In this document: positions 1-6,526 of the stretch, one piece after another
How the letters are laid out: the number at the start of each line of letters is the position of its first letter
Numbering within the stretch: the first letter of the stretch is position 1
Assembly: GCA_027067895.1 (NCBI GenBank)
Contig: JAMOUY010000190.1
Location: 1 to 9,115, forward strand
Reading direction: 5' to 3'
DNA: 9,115 nucleotides
DNA from: Acidobacteriota bacterium
GTDB taxonomy: Bacteria > Acidobacteriota > Holophagae > Thermotomaculales > Thermotomaculaceae
Notes under the pieces: model-generated
The model's input: the letters and a program-made list of their open reading frames with translations, nothing else
What the model was told of the DNA's origin: nothing
The model's database searches: none
Made by a program: the position numbers and the translations under genes

Positions 1-786
1 CAGTATTTTGTTTCAAATCCCTCTGTTGAATTTAAATTGATTGAAACTTTAATCGGGCTTTTCAAGGAAAGAAAAATTGTCGTATCGTTTAACGGCAAGT
101 GCTTTGATATTCCGGTAATTAAAACAAGGTGCGTAATGAACGGAATTGATGAGCCGGATATTGAGCAGATTGACCTTTTCCATATTTCCCGCTTTATTTG
201 GAAGGATTTTTTAAATTCGTTCAGGCTTTCCGATATTGAAAAAAATATTCTTGGTTTTTACAGAAAAGGCGATTTGCCGGGCTCAATGGCGCCTTTTGCA
301 TACAGAAGTTTTCTTTTAAGCGGAAAAACCGATTTGCTTGAAAAGGTTTTTGTCCACAACCTTCACGACGTAGTGTCGCTTTTCAAACTTTTTGCAAAAA
401 TAGGGCGGGAAGACGATTTTTATGTTTCTTTTGCCCGCGCAAGGAAGTTTTTTTCCTTAAAGGATTACAATGCCTGTTTAAACGAGTTGAGAAAAATTGC
501 CGTGCAAAAAAATTCTGACAAATTGAGGGAAGAAATATACATGCTAGCTTCGTTTTGTCTGAAAAAACAGGGCGATATTGAAAAAGCGGCGAATTTGTGG
601 AAAAAAACCGATAATTTTGTCAGTCATGTTGAACTTGCCAAATATTACGAGCATAAGAAAAAAGATTTTGAAAAAGCCTTGATGCATACCGATTTGGCTG
701 TCAAATTGTGCAAAAACCCCTCTCTTCTCTTTAAACTTGAAAAAAGAAGAGAGAGGCTTGTTAGAAAAACAGGTTTTTTTAAATAG
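1..786 (+). CDS. YprB-like RNase H-fold 3'-5' exonuclease with C-terminal TPR-like region, 5' end missing
   Basis: The frame is open from the left edge to the TAG at 784-786, giving 261 visible residues; the start and the first exonuclease motif lie outside the window. A TTG at 37 is only an internal codon, because the family motif is already under way upstream of it. Visible DnaQ-like/RNase_H_2 signatures are VSFNGKCFD (around visible residues 28-36) and HNLHDVV (119-125, His and Asp of the third exonuclease motif). Between them is an ILGFYRKGDLPG-type segment typical of Bacillus YprB relatives. After about residue 135 the protein becomes helical with TPR-like stretches (KDYNACLNELRK, GDIEKAANLWKK, KDFEKALMHTDLA). 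Known for the family: predicted metal-dependent 3'-5' nuclease acting on nucleic acid in the cytoplasm; the exact substrate is not settled. The gene converges on the beta-helix gene with 4 bp between stops. Assignment to the YprB/RNase_H_2 group is fairly sure, the cellular role is not. Confidence 0.82.
   Translation, partial: QYFVSNPSVEFKLIETLIGLFKERKIVVSFNGKCFDIPVIKTRCVMNGIDEPDIEQIDLFHISRFIWKDFLNSFRLSDIEKNILGFYRKGDLPGSMAPFAYRSFLLSGKTDLLEKVFVHNLHDVVSLFKLFAKIGREDDFYVSFARARKFFSLKDYNACLNELRKIAVQKNSDKLREEIYMLASFCLKKQGDIEKAANLWKKTDNFVSHVELAKYYEHKKKDFEKALMHTDLAVKLCKNPSLLFKLEKRRERLVRKTGFFK
717..756 (-). terminator. Probable intrinsic terminator of the beta-helix gene, inside the exonuclease coding region
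   Basis: Read on the minus strand, 756-743 and 732-719 form a 14-position stem with CCTCTC pairing GAGAGG at its base. There is one mismatch, one G-U wobble and a 10-nt loop. The stem is followed by GG and then five T (716-712). It begins 34 nt after the stop codon of the minus-strand gene, a usual distance for a Rho-independent terminator. The same hairpin on the plus strand has no T run directly after it, so it should act mainly on minus-strand transcripts. The inverted repeat is seen directly; terminator function is inferred. Confidence 0.6.
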
Positions 787-790
787 TTGT

Positions 791-2839
791 TTATTCTTTT
801 GCAATTGCAGGAGTAAAGACAAGTTTTTCCTGTCCGTCCCCCGAAATGTTTAATCCGCAGAGTGATTCTGATGAGCATTCAACCTTTACCATGTCAAATC
901 CGTCTAATCCCAAATCGGGAAAAATTCCGTCTTCCATTCCTATAACGTCAACAAGTTTTGCAAAGGAGCGAATTGAAAAATTCTGCTGTGCGACTTCCTG
1001 TCCGTTTTTGTATGCCCTTACGGTTACGGCAACCTCTCTGTCCGACCCGTTGAATACCGCTATTCCGTTCCATGTTATGTTTTGATTGTATGACGGAAAT
1101 GTAAAGTAAAGGTTTTTGTGAAGTGTGTTTCCTAAAATAAATTCCGCCATTCCGCCGTCGGTGTTAAAGTAAACCGCTTTGAAAATCGCTTTTCCGGAAT
1201 TTAGAAAAATTTTACCGGTTTTTGCGTCTTCGTTTGCCGAAACTTCAATTTGAAGCATGGATTTGGCTTCTACGTTATAAGTGTGAACTTCAATAATTCC
1301 GCCCATTGTATTGGCTAATTTTACTGTAAAGTTTGCTTTATTGCTCCCCGTATTGTAAGCGATTAAATAGGTTGTATAGTTTCTGTGCGCAATGTGGCCG
1401 AAGTAATACACTTTATTGTTGTCATTATTGTCGTCTCCGCCGCCGCTTCCGTTTGTTTCGTAGCATCCTATGTCATAGGGAGCGCTTCTGGGATTTGAAT
1501 CTATGTCTTCGTCAACAGGGACGCTGCTGTCTCCCGCATCAATGCACGGACTTCCGCTTTGAGGTTTATAATTTTCATCTAATTTGGGGTCTGAAACAAA
1601 AGAGTGGTTTTCGCCGTTTATGTGGAGTTGCCATTGGGAAAGCGTGGCGTTTTCAATTTCGTGTCCCGGACGCCTGTCTGTAAAAGTGGGAGTATTGCCC
1701 GAAAAATAGTAGCAGTTGTAATCCATTTTTGGCATTCCGTCGTATCCGTTAACCCTTCCCACATCCCCTTCATGATAAAAAGTTCTGATAAAAACCGCAG
1801 GTGTTGATATTGAGGAAGATTGATAAACTATGTTGTTTTTCACTTCAACATTTGTGCTTGGCGGCCTGTATCCTATGCCGTCATTAGGGTCGCTGTCCGC
1901 TTCCCAGTCCTGCAACGCAACTCCGAAGTAAATGGCGCTGTGGTCGTTTTTTGCAACATTTACCAAAGTGTTGTTGTATGCACCGCAGTTTTTTGCGGCG
2001 TAAAAACCTATTCCTTCATACTTTGTGTTGACAATAAGACAGTTTTTAACTACCGAGTTTATGGCTTCGTATCTGTCGGGGTTTGTGTTTGTGTCAAAGT
2101 ATTCGGGGCTTGTGTCAAATCCTATGCATACACCGCCTTCTCCGCAGTTTTCTATTATGTTTTTTTCTATTACGGCGTTTGTCCCGCCGCCTTTTACGTA
2201 AACACCGTTTGTGGCAATGTCGTGTATATGGCAGTTTCTTACAACCATGTTGTCGCTGTTTACGTTGTCAATTCCTTCCGCGTTTCCGTCATACCTTGTT
2301 CCGGAATGGTGTATTTCGCAGTTTTCAATAGTCATGTTGTCGCATTCAGGGGTGATTTTTATGCAGTCTCTTCCGGTATGATGTATGTTGCAGTTTTTTA
2401 TTGTAATGTTTGTTGCACCGCTTCTGTCCGCTTCTCCCCAGTCCCATTTGGTAAAAAGCATAATGCCGTAATAGTATCCCCCCGTAATCTCAAAACCGTC
2501 AATAATTGTGCCGTCTGCGTCAACGTCTATTGTCAGGGTTGTGTCTATATTTTCATCGTTAATCGGACATTCAATTAGCACATGCTCGTTGTTGTATGTT
2601 TTTAAGGTAAGTCTTCTTCTTATCCTAACCGCTTCGCTGTATGTTCCTTCTCTTACGTAAACGGTGTCGCCTTCCGATGCTTCGCTTACCGCTTTTGAAA
2701 TTGTTCTAAAAGGCGAAGAAAGGGTTCCGTTGTTGTTGTCGTTGCCTGTGGTAGAAACGTAGTAGTCTGTTGCAAACGCAAAGGTTGAGAGCATTAGAAT
2801 AATAATCCAGATTAGGGCTTTTGGTTTGTTTTTTTTCAT
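791..2839 (-). CDS. Secreted right-handed beta-helix protein (DUF1565-like) with duplicated C-terminal beta module
   Basis: I choose the ATG at 2839 (682 aa): GGAGGAG lies 6 nt upstream. A longer reading from a GTG at 2854 would start at the upstream edge of that ribosome site. Residues 1-23 are a Sec signal peptide (KKNKPK, hydrophobic core, AFA cleavage motif), so the protein is exported. Next comes a DUF1565-type opening (YYVSTTGNDNNNG, SPFRTISKAV, GDTVYVREGTY), then parallel beta-helix coils to about residue 460 with repeated N-x-x-I-x-N-C-x-I-H units and a closing SPCIDAGD...DIGCYE motif common at the end of such folds. A Gly/Asp/Asn linker (about 464-475) leads to about 205 residues holding two similar beta-rich repeats. 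The fold is shared with pectate lyases and other polysaccharide-active or adhesive proteins. I see no clear catalytic motif, so enzyme activity is unproven. No LPXTG, membrane anchor or lipobox is visible. It is divergent from the diguanylate cyclase gene. Confidence 0.85.
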   Translation of the reverse strand: MKKNKPKALIWIIILMLSTFAFATDYYVSTTGNDNNNGTLSSPFRTISKAVSEASEGDTVYVREGTYSEAVRIRRRLTLKTYNNEHVLIECPINDENIDTTLTIDVDADGTIIDGFEITGGYYYGIMLFTKWDWGEADRSGATNITIKNCNIHHTGRDCIKITPECDNMTIENCEIHHSGTRYDGNAEGIDNVNSDNMVVRNCHIHDIATNGVYVKGGGTNAVIEKNIIENCGEGGVCIGFDTSPEYFDTNTNPDRYEAINSVVKNCLIVNTKYEGIGFYAAKNCGAYNNTLVNVAKNDHSAIYFGVALQDWEADSDPNDGIGYRPPSTNVEVKNNIVYQSSSISTPAVFIRTFYHEGDVGRVNGYDGMPKMDYNCYYFSGNTPTFTDRRPGHEIENATLSQWQLHINGENHSFVSDPKLDENYKPQSGSPCIDAGDSSVPVDEDIDSNPRSAPYDIGCYETNGSGGGDDNNDNNKVYYFGHIAHRNYTTYLIAYNTGSNKANFTVKLANTMGGIIEVHTYNVEAKSMLQIEVSANEDAKTGKIFLNSGKAIFKAVYFNTDGGMAEFILGNTLHKNLYFTFPSYNQNITWNGIAVFNGSDREVAVTVRAYKNGQEVAQQNFSIRSFAKLVDVIGMEDGIFPDLGLDGFDMVKVECSSESLCGLNISGDGQEKLVFTPAIAKE

Positions 2840-3001
2840 AATTTTCTCCTCCACAAAATCTTAAAATTATTCAGATAGTATCCTCTTTTTGCTTTAAAGG
2901 AAAGTCTAAAAAATTTTTTTGTGCTCTAAATCACTTAAAAATTAGTTGAAAAAATTTGTTAATATTGATTCTGTTAAAATTAACATTGAAGGTATGAAAC
3001 T
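2840..3001. promoter_or_regulatory. Divergent intergenic region between beta-helix and diguanylate cyclase genes
   Basis: This 162-bp, very AT-rich stretch must hold the 5' ends of two divergent genes. GTTAA-AA-TTAAC at 2973-2984 is an inverted repeat with 5-bp arms, just upstream of the GAAGG ribosome site (2988-2992) of the cyclase gene. TAATAT (2960-2965) and TAAAAT (2975-2980) resemble -10 boxes, but neither has a convincing -35 box at 16-18 bp, so I do not assign a promoter. On the minus strand TACTAT near 2870 is a weak -10 candidate. I see no match to a c-di-GMP riboswitch. That promoters are here follows from the gene layout; their exact positions are not established. Confidence 0.4.
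2846..2852 (-). promoter_or_regulatory. Ribosome binding site fixing the beta-helix start
   Basis: The minus strand reads GGAGGAG, then 6 nt, then ATG at 2839. This strong Shine-Dalgarno site overlaps the alternative GTG at 2854-2852, which is therefore unlikely to be the start. The ATG start also puts the basic KKNKPK segment and hydrophobic core at the normal position for a signal peptide. Confidence 0.85.
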
Positions 3002-4162
3002 ATGAAGAATTTTATGCCAATTGACATTGCCTTGTCGGCATGGTCTGTATCTATACAACTTATGATTCAACTTCCTCTTTTTATTGTTTTCCTCGTATCT
3101 TGGTTTGCAACACGAAGAAAACCTTTTTTAAGATGGGCTACGGCATGGGGAATAAACCTTATCGCTTTAACTCAGGTATTGATAGTTTCATATGTCTTTC
3201 CTCATAGAAAAAGTCCCGAACAAATTTTATTTTATGCTTTGTACGGTGTTAATAAAATATTGTTTACATTAATTCTTTTTGTTTCTGCAATTGAGTTTTC
3301 CGGCAAGGATAGAAGATTTCATTTCTCTCTGTTTTCGTTTTTCCCGGCATTAATACTTTTGTGGGTTGTTTTCCTCTTTTTGCATCCGGTTTATATTCAA
3401 ATTTTTGTATACGGGACAGTTGCATTTCTGTTATTGGCAGGCGGTGTCGTGTGTTTTAAGGAGAGAAAAAGAGTTGATTTAAAGGTTGTTTCATTCGGTT
3501 TTTTTATACACGGATTAATGTTTCTTCATCATTTTATTGTTATGTTTTCTTGGTTTTTTAATAAAAAAATTCCCGTTTATATGACTCGGGCTTCTTTCTT
3601 TGATGCCATATCGGAATTTATTTTAGCACTTACGTTTTTTGTAGGTTTGGTAATAAGGCTTATGGGAGAGTTAAAAGAGGCAAATCTTCAATTGGAAAGA
3701 AATCAGGAGAGTTTGAGGGCGCTTGTAGATGTTGACCCTTTAACCGGGTTGAAAAACAGAAGGGTTTTGAGAAGTTTTTTTAAAAGCATTGAAAGGAAAA
3801 ATGGCTGTATGGCATTTGTTGATGTTAATGATTTTAAAGATATAAACGACAATTTGGGGCATTCTGTGGGAGACAAGTGTCTTGTGGAAATTGCGTCTAA
3901 ATTGAAGTCAATTTTCCGCTCGGATGACGGTTTGTTTAGAATTGGCGGAGACGAATTTTTAATTGTTTGTCCCGGTTTGTCAAGGGATGAAATTGAAAAG
4001 AGAATTGAGAAGTTTAAAAAAGAGATACGCAATTCCATAAAAGACGTCAAACTTACCGTTGCCTGCGGTATTGAAAGTTTTGATGAAAATTCAAGAATGG
4101 ATTTTGTGCTACAACTTGCCGACCGTAAAATGTACGAGGATAAAAAAAGGGATAAATCGTAA
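3002..4162 (+). CDS. Membrane-bound diguanylate cyclase (seven predicted TM segments plus GGDEF domain)
   Basis: The 386-residue product would convert two GTP to cyclic di-GMP at the inner face of the cytoplasmic membrane. The N-terminal half has about seven hydrophobic segments (roughly 15-37, 44-66, 76-98, 108-128, 130-152, 160-186, 198-221). I cannot place it in a named sensory family. A short charged helix (222-243) links to the GGDEF domain, which opens with DPLTGLKNRR (245-254). It carries metal-binding Asp274 in AFVDVNDFKDIND, the intact GGDEF signature at 315-319 and a closing ADRKMYEDKK. RSDD (306-309) sits exactly five residues before GGDEF, matching the RxxD product-inhibition site. 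All visible key residues are kept, so an active, feedback-inhibited enzyme is expected. No EAL or HD-GYP domain is attached. The ATG at 3002 has GAAGG 9 nt upstream. It diverges from the secreted beta-helix gene; what signal it senses is unknown. Confidence 0.93.
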   Translation: MKNFMPIDIALSAWSVSIQLMIQLPLFIVFLVSWFATRRKPFLRWATAWGINLIALTQVLIVSYVFPHRKSPEQILFYALYGVNKILFTLILFVSAIEFSGKDRRFHFSLFSFFPALILLWVVFLFLHPVYIQIFVYGTVAFLLLAGGVVCFKERKRVDLKVVSFGFFIHGLMFLHHFIVMFSWFFNKKIPVYMTRASFFDAISEFILALTFFVGLVIRLMGELKEANLQLERNQESLRALVDVDPLTGLKNRRVLRSFFKSIERKNGCMAFVDVNDFKDINDNLGHSVGDKCLVEIASKLKSIFRSDDGLFRIGGDEFLIVCPGLSRDEIEKRIEKFKKEIRNSIKDVKLTVACGIESFDENSRMDFVLQLADRKMYEDKKRDKS

Positions 4163-4216
4163 CTTTTTTAAAAATAAATTTGCCGTTTTTAAGTGTTTTT
4201 TCTGTTTTTAATCTTG

Positions 4217-4232
4217 CTAAAAAAAATTTTAG
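4217..4232 (+). terminator. Weak AT hairpin after the diguanylate cyclase gene
   Basis: CTAAAA and TTTTAG form a 6-bp stem around an AAAA loop, 55 nt after the cyclase stop codon. It is followed by GGTG and six T. The stem is almost all A-T, so it is a poor terminator at best. It is the only candidate between the cyclase stop and the next promoter. The rest of 4163-4264 is low-complexity A/T sequence with no open frame or RNA structure I can support. Confidence 0.2.
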
Positions 4233-4264
4233 GGTGTTTTTTAAATTTCGTTATTTAAACTTTT

Positions 4265-4292
4265 TTGAACAAAGTGATTTATTGGTTATAAT
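4265..4292 (+). promoter_or_regulatory. Sigma-70-type promoter for the yacL-like operon
   Basis: TTGAAC (4265-4270) is separated by 16 bp from a perfect TATAAT (4287-4292). Transcription would start near 4298-4300, leaving a leader of about 48 nt before the start codon at 4347. It is the best promoter match in the window and stands directly ahead of a run of five closely spaced genes. The boxes are read directly; activity is inferred. Confidence 0.7.
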
Positions 4293-4298
4293 TAGATT

Positions 4299-4309
4299 AC
4301 CTTAAAGGT
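4299..4309. promoter_or_regulatory. Palindrome ACCTTAAAGGT at the predicted transcription start, followed by six T
   Basis: ACCTT and AAGGT are perfect inverted 5-bp arms around one A, placed where transcription from the TTGAAC/TATAAT promoter should begin. A T run (4309-4314) follows. It could be an operator covering the start site or a tiny 5' hairpin in the leader RNA. A palindrome this short can occur by chance in AT-rich DNA, so no regulator is proposed. Confidence 0.3.
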
Positions 4310-4346
4310 TTTTTGACCATATTATATTTTTTGAAGAGAGGTTATT

Positions 4347-5273
4347 ATGATGTTTTTTAGGATTTTCGGTTATTTAATTCTTTTGAGTTTTATTTACTTT
4401 TTCAAGCAGGACTGGGTTTTGTTGTTAAGTTTAACCGTTATTGTTGCACTTGTTGATTTTGCCGTTAGTTTTTTAAAGGCAAGCACGGTTTTCTTTACCC
4501 TTTTGACGCTCTTTGTTTTTATGATTATTCTTTCGGGATTAAAATTTTTCGGAGTGGTGCCCGAGCAGTATCTGGCTTTTATCTTTGTTGCTCTTGTTTT
4601 TTTATCGTTTGTCATTGGCGCAAGGCTTGGAAGAAGCGAAAGGTTTTTGTTTTTTGATTCCGACCTTCCCGAATACAGAGGTTGTGTCAGAATTCTTGAT
4701 GCGTCTGCATTAATGGACGGAAGGATTTATCAGGTTATTGAAACCGGTTTTCTTGACGGGACGGTTATGGTTCCGAGATTTGTGTTAACCCAGATTGAAA
4801 AGGTTTACAAAACAGGTTCGGATTTAAAAAGGCAGAGGGCGAAAATGGCTCTTGATTTGATTGAAAAGTTAAAAAATTTGAAAAATATTAAGTTTGTTTT
4901 GTGTGAATTGGATCTTGCGAGAGAGAAAGATATTGACCACAAACTTATAGCGCTTGCAAGAAAATTTAAAGCAAAGGTTGTAACAAACGATTACAGTCTA
5001 AACAGAATTGCAAGCGTAAACGAAATTTCGGTTTTAAACATAAACGATTTGGCAAACGCGTTGAAGCCTATGGCTTTGCCGGGCGAAATAATAAGAATAA
5101 CCCCGATTAAAAAAGGAAAAGAAGAGGGGCAGGCGGTCGGATACCTTGTTGATGGCACAATGGTTGTTGTAAACGACGGAGAGGACAGCATAGGAAAAGA
5201 AATTGACGTGTTTATTACAAACGTTTTGCAGAGTTCGGCAGGCAAGATAATCTTCGGGAGCAAAAAAAGTTGA
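4347..5273 (+). CDS. YacL-like membrane protein with PIN nuclease and TRAM domains
   Basis: The 308-residue product has four hydrophobic segments (about 4-19, 23-42, 48-68, 75-93) and a cytoplasmic PIN domain (about 114-235). The domain shows the expected acidic residues: Asp118 in ILDASALMDGR, Glu151 in RFVLTQIE, Asp195/Asp197 in DIDHKLIALA and Asp215 in VVTNDYSLN. A C-terminal TRAM domain (about 242-305) shows GEIIRITPIKKGKEEGQAVGYL. This order and length match Bacillus YacL and its wide bacterial family. PIN domains are metal-dependent ribonucleases and TRAM domains bind RNA, so a membrane-anchored RNA-processing role is likely, but the family's substrate is not known. No antitoxin gene is adjacent, so this is not a VapC-type toxin locus. 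AGAGAGG lies 5 nt before the ATG at 4347 and 8 nt before the ATG at 4350; either may be used. It heads the predicted operon and overlaps the next gene by 4 bp. Confidence 0.9.
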   Translation: MMFFRIFGYLILLSFIYFFKQDWVLLLSLTVIVALVDFAVSFLKASTVFFTLLTLFVFMIILSGLKFFGVVPEQYLAFIFVALVFLSFVIGARLGRSERFLFFDSDLPEYRGCVRILDASALMDGRIYQVIETGFLDGTVMVPRFVLTQIEKVYKTGSDLKRQRAKMALDLIEKLKNLKNIKFVLCELDLAREKDIDHKLIALARKFKAKVVTNDYSLNRIASVNEISVLNINDLANALKPMALPGEIIRITPIKKGKEEGQAVGYLVDGTMVVVNDGEDSIGKEIDVFITNVLQSSAGKIIFGSKKS

Positions 5274-6526
5274 AAAAAACAATTTGCTTCTTTTTCTTTC
5301 TTGCTTTCTCTTTCGTGATTTTTGCGGGAAATTACTGCGTTTTTCCGTTTGAAAACAAAGGCGGGAAGTCTTTAAATTACTTGAAGTACGGTTTTGAGAT
5401 TTATTTTGAAAGTGTATTTAATTCAGAAATGTGTAAAAGAGTTGAAGCAATGGAAGATATGGATTTGCTTCCCTCGGGAAATTTTACCTATGCGACTCAG
5501 ATAGCGGTTGCAAGACAAATGGGGGCAAAGTATCTTGTTAACGGAAGTTTTGAGGGAAGCAAGGAAGATTTAAAGTTGACGGTTAGAATTTTTGATGTTG
5601 ATTCTTCCGCAAAAGAGTATTTTTTTGAGGGAAGCGTTGATAAACTTCTTAATCAAACTTTGAAGGATTTTGCCTTAAAGTTTGAAAAATCCCGCTGGCC
5701 TTTCGGCACCATAAAGGTTGACGAGTTTAAAAAATTTTCCCTTGCTTTAAGTCTTCTCTGTATTTACAAAGACGCTTCTCTTTGCGAAAGTTTAAAAAAC
5801 GCTTTTTCAAAAAAATCTTTTTATTCTCAAACAATGTTTAATGCTTTGTATGAATGCGAAAACTATGAACTTGCTTCGGAGTTTTTTACATTTGTCAAAA
5901 ATCCACGAAGCGAAGATTTTCTAAAAATCGGGCTTATCAAAGTGAAAGAGGAAGATTACGACCTTGCCGTTGAATTTTTTGAAAAAGGAAATAAATTAAA
6001 TCCGAGCGATATTTTTCAAAACAATATTGCCGGTTGCTATTTACTTAAAAACGATATTGAATCCGCTTTAAAGTTTTTTCCTTTTGCAAATAAAAGCGGG
6101 GTTTTTATGTTAAACAAGTCCTTAATTCTATGTGCAAACGGGGATTACAAGGAAGCGGTTAACCTTATTGAAAAATTTTCTTCCGATTACGGGTTGACGG
6201 AAGAGGCGGGAAGTATTCTTGCTTTTATTTCCGAAAAAAAGGGTTTTGATATTAAATTTCTAAATGACAGTTTTTTTACCGAGGATTTGTGTTCAAATTT
6301 TATTTTCCTTGACAGCAATAATTTTGATTTTGAAAAAGTTAGGGACAAAATTGAAGATTACAGAAAAAAATCCTTTGAATATTTTAAAGCCGACAAAAAC
6401 AAGGCAAAGAGTTATTTTGAAAAGTTGATTTCAATTTATCCTTTTGACAAAGAGGCTTTGAAAATTTTGTGTTTGGATTACGGAATTGAGGATTTCTGCA
6501 AACTGCTGAAATTTTTGGGGGAATAA
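5270..6526 (+). CDS. Exported TolB/FlgO-N-like domain protein with TPR repeats
   Basis: The 418-residue frame starts at a TTG that overlaps the upstream stop codon (TTGA); GGGAG at 5256-5260 is 9 nt upstream and supports it. Residues 1-19 are a signal peptide (KK, Phe-rich core, IFA), predicting export; no lipobox Cys is seen at the cleavage site. Residues about 21-125 resemble the small alpha/beta domain of FlgO, TolB-N and adenylate-cyclase-associated TPR proteins: YCVFPFENKGG, a helix, then IAVARQMGAKYLVNGSF and a strand pair LKLTVRIFDVDSS. Helical TPR-like units follow, clearest at about 217-250 (DYDLAVEFFEKGNKLNPSD), 258-270 and 290-305 (GDYKEAVNLIEKFSSDYG), with another near 373-390. 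TPRs bind proteins, so a periplasmic scaffold is a reasonable guess, not a known role. Its stop overlaps the trmL start by 1 bp. The domain match is by pattern only. Confidence 0.72.
   Translation: MKKTICFFFFLAFSFVIFAGNYCVFPFENKGGKSLNYLKYGFEIYFESVFNSEMCKRVEAMEDMDLLPSGNFTYATQIAVARQMGAKYLVNGSFEGSKEDLKLTVRIFDVDSSAKEYFFEGSVDKLLNQTLKDFALKFEKSRWPFGTIKVDEFKKFSLALSLLCIYKDASLCESLKNAFSKKSFYSQTMFNALYECENYELASEFFTFVKNPRSEDFLKIGLIKVKEEDYDLAVEFFEKGNKLNPSDIFQNNIAGCYLLKNDIESALKFFPFANKSGVFMLNKSLILCANGDYKEAVNLIEKFSSDYGLTEEAGSILAFISEKKGFDIKFLNDSFFTEDLCSNFIFLDSNNFDFEKVRDKIEDYRKKSFEYFKADKNKAKSYFEKLISIYPFDKEALKILCLDYGIEDFCKLLKFLGE

Noticed and set aside
1820..2578. Long plus-strand open frame of 252 codons opposite the beta-helix gene
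   Set aside because: It is antisense to a gene with a clear signal peptide, ribosome site and beta-helix motifs. Its translation is an odd Val/Cys/Tyr/Phe-rich string with no domain, as expected from the complement of Asn/Asp/Ile-rich coding DNA.
791..2839. Pectate lyase or other specific enzyme assignment for the beta-helix protein
   Set aside because: The fold is clear but I see no conserved catalytic Asp/Arg/Lys arrangement of a named lyase or hydrolase family, so only the fold is reported.
2906..2922. A/T palindrome around AAAAAATTTTTT in the divergent region
   Set aside because: Homopolymer A followed by T is expected by chance in DNA this AT-rich and has no flanking G-C pairs to suggest an operator or terminator.
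3002..4162. The very AT-rich diguanylate cyclase gene as a recent horizontal arrival
   Set aside because: Sampled lines are about 25-37% G+C against about 48-50% in pgi and ruvB, but a sampled line of the TPR gene in the core operon is equally low (about 27%), so composition alone does not single it out.
4347..5273. PIN-domain protein as a VapC-type toxin with antitoxin partner
   Set aside because: It has four membrane segments and a TRAM domain, matching the YacL family, and no small antitoxin gene lies beside it.
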